From NCBI GenBank assembly GCA_948567375.1, contig OX419761.1:6388501-6452500 (forward strand): a stretch of 64,000 nucleotides of DNA, in the 5' to 3' direction. The position numbers and the translations under genes are program-made. The stretch is from Lunularia cruciata (Eukaryota; Streptophyta; Marchantiopsida; Lunulariales; Lunulariaceae). Below are positions 1-10,672 of the stretch, piece by piece. The notes below the pieces were generated by a model. The model did not search any database. It was not told the origin of the DNA and was given only the letters and a program-made list of their open reading frames with translations. Numbering within the stretch: the stretch's first letter is position 1; every line of letters begins with the position of its first letter.

Positions 1-875
1 TTCATTATATAGATTTTCCAAAAAGGGATCGTAGGATCCAGACAATTTGGGAATACGCTAAATATTCCCCTATCGTATCTTCATACCCGAGAAGCATTAG
101 GTTAAATGTCTACAATTGGAACTCGTTTCATTGGAAGTTAGACTTTGGAAGTTAGGCAAAGTCTGATCCCTAGTTGTTCCAGTTTGGCTTATTCTCCTAA
201 ACTTAGAGGAGGCTGTGCAACTTCCAGATTGAGCAGTATACTTTCAGATTCGGTGAAGTAGTAGTTTTACAAATGGAGCCGGCAATTACGGCAGTTCTGG
301 ACCCCGAAACAACTCCAGCCGCCACAACTTGGCAAGTTTCCGACTGCCAACTGGCCGGAACTTTATCACACCAGATTAACTATTACAAGACTTGCAAAAG
401 TTTGATCTATCGCTGTTCCAAGTTGCCCAAATGATTGCGGCAATAACTGCAGTTCCAGGCACTGAGATAAGTCCAGTTGCTCCAAGTTGGCTAAATTTCC
501 AAAAGATAAATCCAGCTCCAAGTTGGCTAAATTTCCAAAACTGTTGTGAAGGGCTTGCAACTCTATAAGAGTTATATATTTTCATTTCCTTTAGACAAAA
601 AAGTCCCCATAATGGTTCCTATCATGACTGAAGTTTCTCACAGCTAATCAACTCTAGCTGTTCCAAGTTGGCTAAGTTATCATAACTGCTGGGAAGGGCC
701 TGCAACTGAGAACAGCCAACCATTTTTAATTCCTTCAGGCGAAGAAGTCCCCATAATGATTCTGGCAATGACTCCAGTTTATAATAGTCCAGCTCTATTA
801 TCGTGATTCGTTTCCAAGGAAAAAAAGACCCACGAAAACCATGCTGGACGCCGAGAAGAAATTGAACCATCCTTC
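1..875 (-). pseudogene. LRR gene fragment (resistance-gene style)
   Basis: Read on minus from about 870, the translation contains plant LRR units such as LESLPESLWGLLRLKELKM, then LQALPSSYDNLANLEQLEL, and further down SFGNLANLEQLDLSQCLELQ. The repeat of L..LP.S.G.L..L..L.L..C about every 24 residues is the pattern of the C-terminal LRR part of plant NLR-type proteins, which sense ligands inside the cell. No nucleotide-binding domain is in the window. The reading frame breaks at about 620, 560 and 365, and the part below 360 is recognisable only in fragments. A short direct duplication near 482-540 repeats the 'aagttggctaaatttccaaaa' block, adding half an LRR. The gene faces outward from the inverted repeat, mirroring the LRR remnant at 46588-48345. 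The window edge cuts it, so its full extent is unknown. Confidence 0.7.
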
Positions 876-1974
876 ATAACCGTCTGATCAAGATGACCCT
901 CCTGAGGACGAAGCGAACAGGAGTGCACACTCAAGGGAGGGACGAGTGCATATAAATTCGTCTTTGGGACCTCGCTCTCCAGGAGTACTTGTTTCCCAGA
1001 CTCAGTAAAGTTTGCATTTTCATTTCGTGTTTTCTCCTTTCAACCAGAAACATGGAAAGCTAATACATAAACCTAACTTCCAGAGTGCATCCCACAAGGA
1101 ATTTCGCACGTAGTTGAGGTTTTATCTACTCCGATTATGAGATCACTAGGTTCAGCTTACCCGAAGTACCGTGGTCCGATCTTCACCCACCAGGACCGGT
1201 TGAAAAGCTGAGATCCATGATCACAATAGTTTGAACACGTTAAACACAATTTTATTCAGGATTTCAGGATGTCATCGTACTACAGATGTTCGACCCATGG
1301 CTGATATCAAGGTCAACCAACGGCCAAAAGAAAGACGAATCTATTTTCGTCCAATTTCAAGTACTTGGATATAGCCTTAACGTTCCCAGACCAATAACGT
1401 CGAGCACTATATTGGAGTCAATTAAAAGGTCAAGCATCTAGTCTCTACGTCATTGAAATGGCCACTTGGCCACTGATGTTACTGTCATATGGAGTCTTCG
1501 TCATGGATTTACTTTGAGCTCAAATATTCTATGTATGTACAGTCTATACAAGTATATAGAGTCGAAACCTGGGTGCAATGTGTGCGTGAAATCCAGAGTT
1601 TACATGTACGACGAGTTTCCTTCTCAGTTGTAGTTTCGAACCCGATTGCTCTCCGTGGGTGGGAATTCGAGGAGCAGAAATACGACAACGTTTCGATTCG
1701 CGTTCAGGTTACATCCCTGGGGGAGGGAGGACGGTAATGGAGCAAAAATTTGAACGCAAATCTTGGTGTGTTCCGAGGGTACTTCTGGAATAAACAGAGT
1801 AGTTAATATTGTAAATATTGCTCACGAGAAACGCACGCAGGAGAATGGACATTGTAAGAACTTATTCTTGACGATCACTTCCGAGGCTAAAACAATCGTA
1901 AATTCAAGGTAGTGGGGGCTAACCTGCACAGACGAGGAGATTTTAAAACGTCCACCGGACTGTGTATATTCCGT
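876..1974. other. Unassigned sequence between LRR fragment and inverted repeat
   Basis: No recognisable gene. An 82-codon open frame on plus at 1489-1737 has no motif I recognise. The counterpart stretch on the right side of the structure (46112-46587) does not match it by eye, so this is where the left-right symmetry is interrupted. Confidence 0.4.
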
Positions 1975-2617
1975 CAGAGATGGCTGCTTTGGATGGATTC
2001 CTCACTGGACTCCATGCATTCTGAACCCTTGTTCAATCTCGACTCATTGATGACCGACGTGCAAATTGTACGTCTTAGATCCATGATGTTCGAATCTGGA
2101 TGTAATTTGCTCTTGTGTATTGATATTTCGAGAAAAGCCCAAATTTACGGGAGGTATAGAATCTTCGGCAAATTGTAAGCACACTGTAACGAATAGAAAA
2201 ACCCGGAACTGATATCTATCTATATGTCGAGCCAAATTCCCAAACATTGCTGCTTTCAGTACCCTATCCGATTCTCATTATACGATACTAGTGTTTATGA
2301 GAATAGCTGGAATTTAGAAAAATGCTCAAATGCACATTTCGCTACAAACTGGAATATCTACAGAATTCGATGAGTAGATGCTTGACGTGTATTATAGTTG
2401 TGGTCGCTTGGTTTCTTAGTTCTTCGCAATAAAAAAATTCCCGCCATGAACAGCACACAACACGCGGCCTGCGGGAGGATGAAATTCTTAAGATTACTGC
2501 TTTGTAGATGAAGGGATCAATCGAAAGATGATTCATCTGTTGCATGCACGATATTGTTTACATTTTAGAAGAAGGTGTTGTACAAGGGAGTCGCACTCAA
2601 GGACTTGCTGTAAGTGA

Positions 2618-4066
2618 GAGAATAGAATCTCAAATTCTATTACCAATGAACAGGTAGCAATGTCATGTTCGTTCTGTTCGAACCATGAAGAAAAACTATG
2701 AGCGAAGCAGAAGTCGAATGACAGCCTATTGAGCCTGCTTTCGCACAGTCCCTATCATCTGGGCGGTGTAGCGGCCGCCTGTAACCCGAGGGGGAGTATG
2801 AGAGTTGGTAGTCGAAGCTGTTCTCGAGGACCGGTGGGGTCATGTAGAAGGCACGTCCACTTGAAGCGTAGAGTCTCCGAGTGGGCATTTCCATGGAGAT
2901 GAGAAGTGCCGGCTGAGATAATGTAGAGGGTACAGCGTGAGGAGGGTGACCGAGCAGCGATCACCTCTCGCTCTACGCAGTCAAGGGATAGCGTGCTTGA
3001 ATGCTTCCCAGCGATCATCCTCTCGAATCTGATTCCAACAACTACTCTCAGCTTTTTAAGTTGCGATGTATGCATAAAGTGTTCGGCTGATCAAGTGAAC
3101 GCTTATTGTTATTGATTAATTAATGTGCAAACCCTGCATCTGCATGCATGTATAATATCGTGGTGGACATCGATGGCAATCTGGATTGTTATAAGAATCT
3201 TAATAGCGCTCTGGTTTCTGCAACGAGTTGTTGACACTAATCAAGTTTCAATACATTGTACTGGCAATAGAACAGTGGAAGGATGGCTATCTTTAATCTT
3301 GATCATAGCAAGTTGCATTCATCCACTGCTCGATCACAGGGGGGATTTAGACGGTAAAGGTTGAGATACCTGGCGGAATTTATGATCATCATTCCATAGA
3401 CTGCCATGAAGTGGGCATCATGTTCAGCCAATCTTGACAAAGCCTTATGAAACGTTTGAAACTCTATTTGAAGAAAGAATCTTCAGAAGCCCCAAGCGTG
3501 CTGTCGCATGAGTAGACGGGTAGGGAACTGGGCTACGGGTCGTAAGTACTAGTCGACCATAGATTTGAGCAGCTTGTTTCATTGTAAGAGGCTGTACCGG
3601 AGTCCGAAAGCCTTGCCAACACAGTTGGAGAGGAAGGCAGGGATAAGCTTTAAGCTGCAACCACGTCTTGCCTATATAATGGTCTACAGATCAGAAGACC
3701 TTTTCTCATGCAGGATGTGCGTCCGAAGATGAGTTTGTCAGTGGATCAAACTTCAGAGACCTCCTGTGAGTGATTCAAAGTTTCCTACGACTGGATTTGA
3801 CTAGGATCTGCAAAAGGGCAGATATAAGGACTTGGATGTGACCTGCTTGCGAACGCTGATAGAGAATCTGGTATGGACCGTAAAACTCTCGACTTATTTT
3901 GCTCTGTTACCTTCTCATTATATTTTTCCATAGAATATATCATTGGATAGAATACCACTAGCGTGTTTCTCTATTACTTGTTATTAACCACAACGACCAC
4001 ATTGACTTCTGTAAAAAACTTGGTTATGGTGGTGAGTTATTGTGAAAGAACTTATCTGATTCATCT
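2618..4066 (-). repeat. Outer tandem unit of the left arm
   Basis: Starts at gagaatagaatctcaaatt and is followed directly by a second copy starting at 4067. Both copies share the same order of landmarks: the roughly 100-codon minus-strand open frame beginning at the MHTSQLKKLRVVVGIRF region, a stretch with tggtttctgcaacga, and a stretch with acacagttggagaggaag. This copy lacks the roughly 134-bp palindromic cassette found in its neighbour. It corresponds to the right-arm unit at 43951-45446. Confidence 0.8.
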
Positions 4067-5606
4067 GAGAATAGAATCTCAAATTCTATCATCAATGAAC
4101 AGAGTAGCAATTGTCATGTTCGTTCTGTCCGAACCATGAAGAAAAACTATGAGCGAAGCAGAAGTCGAATGACAGCCTATTGAGCCTGCTTTCGCACAGT
4201 CCCTATCATCTGGGCGGTGTAGCGGCCGCCTGTAACCCGAGGGGGAGTATGAGAGTTGGTAGTCGAAGCTGTTCTCGAGGACCGGTGGGGTCATGTAGAA
4301 GGCACGTCCACTTGAAGCGTAGAGTCTCCGAGTGGGCATTTCGATGGAGATGAGAAGTGCCGGCTGAGATAATGTAGAGGGCACAGCGTGAGGCGGGTGA
4401 CCGAGCAGCGATCACCTCTCACTCTACGCCGTCAAGGGATAGCGTGCTTGAATGCTTCCCAGCGATCATCCTCTCGAATCTGATTCCAACAACTACTCTC
4501 AGCTTTTTAAGTTGCGCTGTATGCATAGGTTGTTTCGGCTGATCAAGTAACACCTATCGTTATTGATTTATTCATGTAAACACCCCGCATCTGCATTAAA
4601 AAGCTGCAATGTATGTGGTGGGCATCGGTGGCAACCTGGATTGTTCTAAGAATCTTGGTAGTACTCTGGTTTCTGCAACGAATTGTTGACGCTTACCAAG
4701 TTTCCCTAGATTGTTCTGGCAATGAGAACAGTGAACGGATTGCTACGTTAATCTTGATGATAGCAAGTTGCATTCATCCACTGATCGATCACAAGGGGAA
4801 TTTCCTTTTAAACGGTAAACGTTGAGATACCTGGCGGAAGTTATTATCATGATTTCATTGACTGCCATAAAGTGGACATCATTCAGCCAATCTTGACAAA
4901 GCCTTATGGAAAGTTTGAAACTCTACATGAAGATGGACTCTCCAGAATCCCTCAAGCGTGCTGTCTCGTGAGTAGACGGGTAGGGGACTGGGCAGTGGAT
5001 CATAAGTACTAGTCGATCATAGATTTGAGCAGTTTGTTTCTTTGTTAGAGGCTGTACCGGAGTCCAAAAGCCTTTCCAACACAGTTGGAGAGGAAGACAG
5101 AGACAAGCTTCCAGCTGCAATTCCAACTATATGGTATCGGCATTTAGTTGCTTGCTTGTAAGTTGATAATAGTCCAGCAAGCTGGTTAACCAACGTGTTC
5201 CTTGGACGATTGATAGGTCCGAACATATGTCCGATTGATGGCAATCGGACATATTTTCAATGGTCTACAGATCAGAAGACCTATTCTCATGCAGGATTTC
5301 TCAGTGGATCAAACTTTGGAGACCTCCTGTGAGTGATTCAAAGTTTCCTAGGACTTCTGCAAAAGGACGGATACAAGGACTTGGATGTGACCCGTTTGCA
5401 AACTCCGATGGAGAATCTGGTCATGGACTGTGAAATTCTCGTCTTATTTTGCTCTTTTACCTTCTTATTATGTTTCTCCACAGAATATATCGTTGGATAG
5501 AATATGAGATGCAATGGTGTGTTTCTCTATTGCTTGTTATTGGTCACAATGACTTCTGTAAACTGCTTGGTTTATGGTGGTGAGTTGTTGAAAGAACTCA
5601 TCTGCT
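4067..5606 (-). repeat. Inner tandem unit of the left arm, with palindrome cassette
   Basis: Direct repeat of 2618-4066, about 1.54 kb long, the extra length coming mainly from a cassette at 5125-5258. It corresponds to 42379-43950 in the right arm, which carries the same cassette. The tandem duplication and the cassette insertion therefore predate the event that produced the inverted arms. Confidence 0.8.
5125..5258. repeat. Palindromic cassette, left arm
   Basis: This segment is absent from the tandem sister copy at the matching position near 3680. It contains three palindromes in a row: ccagcaagctgg at 5174-5185, tggttaacca at 5183-5192, and a hairpin at 5221-5258 with 17-bp arms (one mismatch, 5224 against 5255) around a 4-base loop atgg. 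No terminal inverted repeats flanking the whole cassette are evident, so I do not call it a MITE. Confidence 0.75.
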
Positions 5607-6133
5607 TTATCCATCTACGTTTATAGTTTGTCTAAGCTCGTATCACGTTAACGGCAGTAGAGCCGTTGTTGCTACGTTTCCTCTGATCATGTATACCTTC
5701 TGAACAAAAAGCTACATTCTTGGCAGGCAAAAGTACATCAAATTTAATCCTACCAAGGTTCTAGTTTGATTTCTTACCCAGGGTCCCGAATGGGGAGCAA
5801 GGAGGAACCCTTCTGCGCAACTTTCAGGCACATTGTAATTGTTTCTAAATGGAAAGGTGAAGCTTCTCTCACATGTGGCACTGCGCAGCTCATTAGTCCC
5901 CGAGCTCATTCCACAACAAATGGGGCGGACACTTCGGACATTCTTTCGGCGACACTTGAGCCCCAGCTCTTCTTCTGTTCTTTAGCGATCATGGTAGGAT
6001 TCAGAAAGTAATTCTCATTGACCTGATATCGGTTCTAGTTATGTTCCTTCAAGATCACTAAATCTGGCAGTAGGATTCTCTATAATTCTCCAGAATTTCC
6101 TGAGAACTTAAGAGGATTTATGACGGCACCTAG

Positions 6134-8061
6134 AAAAGGGTGCTGCTATCCTCTAAACTTTCAACCTTCGAAAATTACAGAAACCATGGTTCTAGTTTGG
6201 AAAGAAGCATGGTTTCTAGTTTGGAAAGAAGGTGACTACTTGGAAGTGTGCAAAAATATATAAATATATCAATATATCTATCATATTGAGCAAGATTTAT
6301 GATCTCCGAAGGTGTACCCATTCATTGCTTAAAATGGGAAAGATTATCTCGGTCCATAAGTACTTGTCAATTTCATCTTTCACCAAGAGTGAGTACTTTG
6401 GGTTCAGTTTATACTAGACTGGCACTGATGCATTGGAATTGCACATTCAATTAGATCAATCTGATCTTCCCCAAATTCATGTGGAATACTCTGCATTTGA
6501 TTCATAGACTAGGCAAATACATCTTGGTACTCTTCTCTATCCTGCCAATTCCTCCAAAGTGATTGTCTTCCAAATTTTCAAAATTTTTCCTTCAAATAAC
6601 TCTCATCTTGATATTCATTGTGGTTGATGACTCCTTCTACATGATGGACTCTGCTTATCTCCAAGTCAAACCATTGTCAAACCCCCCTTCCTTCAAATTG
6701 CATTCACCCAAGACCATGTCGTGTGGATCATCATCTTTGACCTTTGCCTAGTTGCATTCCAAGTTATTGACTTGAACTTCTTCTTCAGAATCTTTGGAAG
6801 ACAAAAACAATGAATGTTTGGATTCATCTTTGTCTTCAGACAAAGTCATCTCTCTGAGGTGGGGAACTTTTGTCCAACTCACCGTCACCAGTTTTTGGTT
6901 TTCATACAAGATGTCCTTAAACCATAACTTCTACTTGTGCCAGTCTACCACAATTTGGACACTATACAATCCGTGTCTTCCACAATTTGGACACTATACA
7001 ATCCGTGTCTTCCGATCAATAGTGGGTAACCAATTTTGGTCTTTGGTTTCAGCACAATGTAATTCAACTTGAAGGGCACCCCTGTGATGATCATAGTTAT
7101 ATTTGCAGCATGCCCAATGACCATCTCATGGTCTGGTCTGCAAACTTCAGAATTCAGGGTGTGGCTCAAAAGTATGGTACCCCAAATGCTATGCAGTGTC
7201 TTGTATCATGACATTAATACCAGATCCTGAATCAATGGGTATTGATGTAATCATGCAACCCGCAATCTCCATGTCCACCTCGAGAGATCCCAAATCTTCT
7301 TGCTCATAATGATAGATGGTTGGCAAGTCTTTCTTGGTTATCGCACTTACTTTCTTGAGTGCAGAACTCACCTGTTTCTTGTACAACTTATTTTTCTCCC
7401 ACAATTGCTTAAATGTGACATTGGCCTTTGTGGACGCCAAATCTGACACATGATTGTATTGGGGTACTCCCTCCAACTTCACCTTCTTCGACTTTGGGTT
7501 CAAAGTCTCACCCTTCTCCTTCATTACTTGGGGTCGTTTGAGGATGGTGATTGGATGGTGATTGGTCATTTGAGGATGGTGAACTGGTGGACAGGACACA
7601 AGGTACTTTTGGTTTACCCACTTTGGCTTGAATCAAATCCGTGACTTTGGATTTAATGTACGCTAGGAACACCGGAGGTTTTTCTTTCACATTTTCCTCC
7701 AAACTCATCTCACGAGTTTGTTGTACTACCTCCTGGATTTCTTTTTGCAAGGCTTTTGCTAGAATTTTCTCTTCCTTAGTAGAGAGAATAGCTTCTGGAT
7801 GAAGTTTTTTCACCTTCTATGAAGATGAAGAAGTAGTACTGACTTCTTTGGGATCACGCTTCTTCTTGCCAGAGCATGTCTCAACCTTTAAAAATTTGAG
7901 GTCCAGCCATTCTCCTTTTGAAGCCGGGCTCCCTTCTTGAGGTCTCTCCTCCTCAGGAGATATACAATCTATTTTGGTATCCCCTTTTGCTTGTAGTGCA
8001 ACGTGCTTGACTTGTGTCTGTACATTTTGTTTTCCGGCTTTGGGTTGGGTGGATGTGGACA
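6134..8061 (-). pseudogene. Ty3/gypsy element F, downstream part: nucleocapsid end, protease, pol linker
   Basis: On minus, a lysine/serine-rich stretch follows (8061-7510), then a protease region with IPIDSGSGINVM (about 7215-7260), the D-S-G catalytic signature of retroviral-type aspartic proteases. The GYPLLIGRHGLYSV stretch near 7000 fits the protease's C-terminal strand (usually I-I/L-G-R). Frames shift at about 7815, 7550 and 7170, and from 6945 down the linker toward RT is full of stops and fades out near 6200. A short tandem duplication (ggtttctagtttggaaagaag) lies at about 6187-6230. This half ends at 8061 exactly where element B begins. Its upstream half appears to be 19974-20886: same strand, gag up to the zinc-knuckle region. 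Confidence 0.72.
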
Positions 8062-8665
8062 TTGGTTACTCGAGTTCCTAGGCTAAAAGTCAAGTAAAGT
8101 CAAAAAATATAAAGGAATATCCATCCACATGGGCATATTCCACTAAGCATATGATCTTATCTTGACTCAACCATAAGTTAAGAATTTCTTCACATGTGCT
8201 ATCCTTGTACTATAAAAGAATCTAAAACAAAGAAGCTTATGGGCCCAAGAGTTTTCAACTCTTTCTTCAAAGCTAAACACCTAAGAATAATACCAAGTTA
8301 GCACACTAGAATCCAAAATAATGGTGCTCATCTTTTCTACTTCCTCTAAAGTAAGGTCCCCTCTATCTTAGCTATGACTAACTTTAGCTAATCATGACTA
8401 ATATAGAACCATCCTTGATCTCTATATAAAAATAATATCTCTCAAGTACTTGTAATACCAAGTTAAATATCACAATACCACACACATGCACAAATAGGTG
8501 TTACATTTACCCCTAAGGTCCCCTCTACCTTAATTATGACAAACTTTAGCTAATCATGACTAATGTAAAACCATCCTTGATCTCTATATAAATAATATCT
8601 TTCAAGTTCTTGTAATACCAAGCTAAATATCACAATACCACACACATACACAAATGGGTGTTACA
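8062..8665 (-). repeat. 3' LTR of element B, rearranged
   Basis: Matches 19530-19973 along most of its length (for example ccatccacat.ggcatattccactaagcat and gggcccaagagtt). On minus it starts TGTAACACCCATTTG, preceded by the polypurine tract. Its far end lacks the roughly 270 bp that complete the 5' LTR (19240-19510), so it is truncated or internally deleted at about 8062-8075. It also contains a 162-bp tandem duplication. Confidence 0.75.
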
Positions 8666-8676
8666 TTTACCCCTAG
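8353..8676. repeat. 2 x 162-bp tandem duplication spanning polypurine tract and LTR start
   Basis: Copy one runs 8353-8514 and copy two 8515-8676. Each starts aaggtcccctcta and ends caaat.ggtgttacatttaccccta. Each copy contains the first 150 bp or so of the LTR plus the polypurine tract (minus-strand aggggtaaa). The 5' LTR has only one copy, so the duplication arose in the 3' end of B. Match by eye is about 93%. Confidence 0.85.
8666..8676 (-). other. Polypurine tract of element B
   Basis: On minus it reads ctaggggtaaa immediately before TGTAACACCC, the LTR start. This is the usual second-strand priming site of LTR retrotransposons. A second copy lies at 8504-8514 because of the tandem duplication. 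Confidence 0.7.
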
Positions 8677-8679
8677 ACT

Positions 8680-10232
8680 AAGTTTTCACTTTGTCCTCAA
8701 AGTGAAGGTCTCTGTACCTTCTATGATATATCTTCAACTTATCATGGTTAATCCTATCAAAGTGTCTTCCTCCTAGCTCCTTGAGATCATAGGTGTAATT
8801 GCCCCACACCGTCTCCACTATGAAAGGTCCAAAGTACCCACCAAAAAATTATTTTTCATTTTCTTGAATCGAATAGAATCAAACAACATTACCCAATCAC
8901 CTCTTTGAAAGGCTCCACCTTCTTCTTGCCTTGCCTCTTGTCATAGCTCTCCTTTTGTTTCCTTTAGGCTTGCTCCACTCAAACCATAGCAACTGCTCTT
9001 GCCTCTTCCAACTCCATGAGTTGTTCCTTCCTTGACTTCTTTGCATCACCTCCTTGTGCTTTCTTCAATCTCCTTTGAATGCTTTGGAAGGTAGGAAGAT
9101 CAAAATGAATATGTAGGGTAGACTCAATACCATATACCAATTGAAATGGAGAATATCCGGTGGAAGTCTTCATGGTTGTCCTATACTCCCACAAAACCGC
9201 ATGAATCTTCTTGTCCTAATGATATTTAGCCCCCTCCATTTCTACATCTTTGGCCAACATCATACAAAAGGTCTAGTTGGTTCTCTCTTCCAAGCCATTG
9301 GAATTTAGCTTATAGGATGTAGTTACTCTATGTGTGATAGAGAAATGTTGTAGCATGGCTGTAGTGATGCTTCATGTAAACTCTCTTTCTCTATAAGAAG
9401 CCAACTCCAAAGGGCATCCAAACCTAGTGATAATGTGTTCATAAAGAAATTTACCAACTTTATCTTCATTCTTGTTCCTCAATTGTCTAGCCTCAACCCA
9501 CTTGGTAAGGTAATAAGTAACTACCACAATGTGTTGATTGTTCCTTGGGGTTCTATTGAGAGAACCTACAAAATCAATTCTCTACTTTTCAAAAGGTCCT
9601 AGCAATGGAATTGATCTAAGTGGTGGAGTGGATGCGACTTTCTAGCAAAAGCTTGACAAACATGATAAGTTTTGCAATAATCAAGAAAATCCTTGAAAAT
9701 CCCTCTCCAATGGTAACCTGCATCTATAATCTTGAAAGTAGTCACATTTCTTACAAAGTGTCCTCCACATACTAAACCTTCATGAAACTGCTTTATGAGT
9801 AAGATAGACTCTTCTTTTCTCACTTTTCTTTGAAGTAGACCATCTGCTCCTTGGTGAAAAAGAATATCTTCCACCATTGTGTAAGGTCTAGATCTTGCTA
9901 CAAGGGCCTTCCTCTCCCTAGCATGCATCTCTTTTGGATAGTTATCTCTTGTCAAAAAATCCACAATCTACTTGTACTCCATTGGACCCTCCTGAGTGAT
10001 TGAGATTGTCATGAGCTCCTCATCTGGAAAGAAATCATCCATTGGTTAATCTACATCATGATCATAGGCCCTAGATAACAAATTTGCATTTGCATGTTTC
10101 CTCCCTAGCCTATCCTCAATGGTGTAATCATACTAAGACAAGAGTATCATCTACCTTGCTAGTCTCCCTTCCATATTAGGCTTGTTGAAGATGTACTTCA
10201 AAGCCTTGTGGTCTATGACAATGGTGGTTTTC
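8680..10232 (-). pseudogene. Element B RNase H end and integrase
   Basis: On minus, 10232 downward encodes an RNase H piece with TIVIDHKALKYIFN, interrupted by stops. From 9964 comes an integrase zinc-binding domain: H-E-G-L-V-C-G-G-H-F, then AGYHWRGIFKDFLDYCKTYH and C-Q, the HHCC pattern. The DDE core follows (about 9590-9220) in broken frames. A stretch MKTSTGYSPFQLVYGIEST at about 9120-9190 is the conserved end of the core. The remainder down to 8690 is lysine-rich and reads like a degenerate C-terminal (GPY/F-type) module. Integrase inserts the cDNA copy into the genome; this one cannot be functional. Confidence 0.75.
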
Positions 10233-10643
10233 TATAAAAGACCAAGACCGAGGAGAGAAATAGGAGAATGGAAGCTCACACTGGGACACTTTAATGAGGG
10301 AAAACTCTGAATGCCTAGCATGAGCTTTAGCTTTGGTATTTAAAAGTAGTATACAAGCCCCTTGAGAAACTTCTCAATAAGCTTCCTTGAGCCGCTTTCT
10401 TAAAGTGCAAGCCAAATTAACCAAGAAGTTTCTCAAGAAGTTTCCTTCTAGCATCCGTCTACTTGGTGTGCAAGCTAAGCTTATTAGAAGCTTCTAGAAG
10501 CTACCTGCTTGGGGTGCAAGTTAACTAGTTAGGAAGTTTCCCAAAAAGCTTCCTAGATGCTTCTAGAATATTCTAGGCTAATTTGGGTTATTATCTATTT
10601 TTTTAGCCTTACTAACTACGTCACTAAACTCCATATTGTTACA
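10233..10643 (-). repeat. 3' LTR of chromovirus A
   Basis: 411 bp. On minus it begins TGTAACAATATGG and ends near TCTTTTATA, a mutated form of the TCTTTTACA seen in sister LTRs. It contains a perfect TTCnnGAAnnTTC at 10561-10573 and gaagcttctagaag at 10488-10501. The TATA region has decayed (tatttaaaag on plus near 10339). The polypurine tract (minus gtgggggaata) lies just beyond 10643. Confidence 0.85.
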
Positions 10644-10672
10644 TATTCCCCCACAGCTAGTTGGTGACGTCC

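Larger units (their letters stand above)
1975..6133 (-). repeat. Left arm of a 4.2-kb inverted repeat
   Basis: The reverse complement of this stretch matches 41892-46111 along its whole length. Anchors: 6121-6133 (tgacggcacctag) pairs with 41892-41904; the stretch around 5640-5700 (cacgttaacggcagtagagc) pairs with 42330-42350; 1975-1987 (cagagatggctgc) pairs with 46099-46111. Match is about 90-95% where I compared it by eye, with small indels. Outside both ends similarity stops abruptly. The arm contains several open frames of 60-106 codons that recur in the other arm, but overlapping frames on both strands are conserved equally, so this may be conserved DNA rather than protein. No transposase, and no terminal TG..CA, was seen. 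Confidence 0.88.

Noticed and set aside
1489-1737. 82-codon plus-strand open frame as a gene
   Set aside because: No motif, no counterpart in the mirrored right side, and length expected by chance in this composition.
5125-5258. Palindrome cassette as a MITE
   Set aside because: No terminal inverted repeats around the whole segment and no clear target duplication; kept only as a palindromic insertion.
1975-6133. Inverted arms as terminal inverted repeats of a giant DNA transposon
   Set aside because: No transposase or target duplication seen, and the interior is explained by separate retroelements with their own target duplications; not excluded, but less likely than an inverted gene duplication.
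6794-7072. Plus-strand open frames across 6232-7072 as genes
   Set aside because: They are antisense shadows of the decayed gypsy protease/linker; the tandem cacaatttggacactatacaatccgtgtcttc near 6950-7010 is a short local duplication.
8353-8676. Short regular repeats as a CRISPR array
   Set aside because: Only two long, similar units without spacers, in plant LTR sequence.
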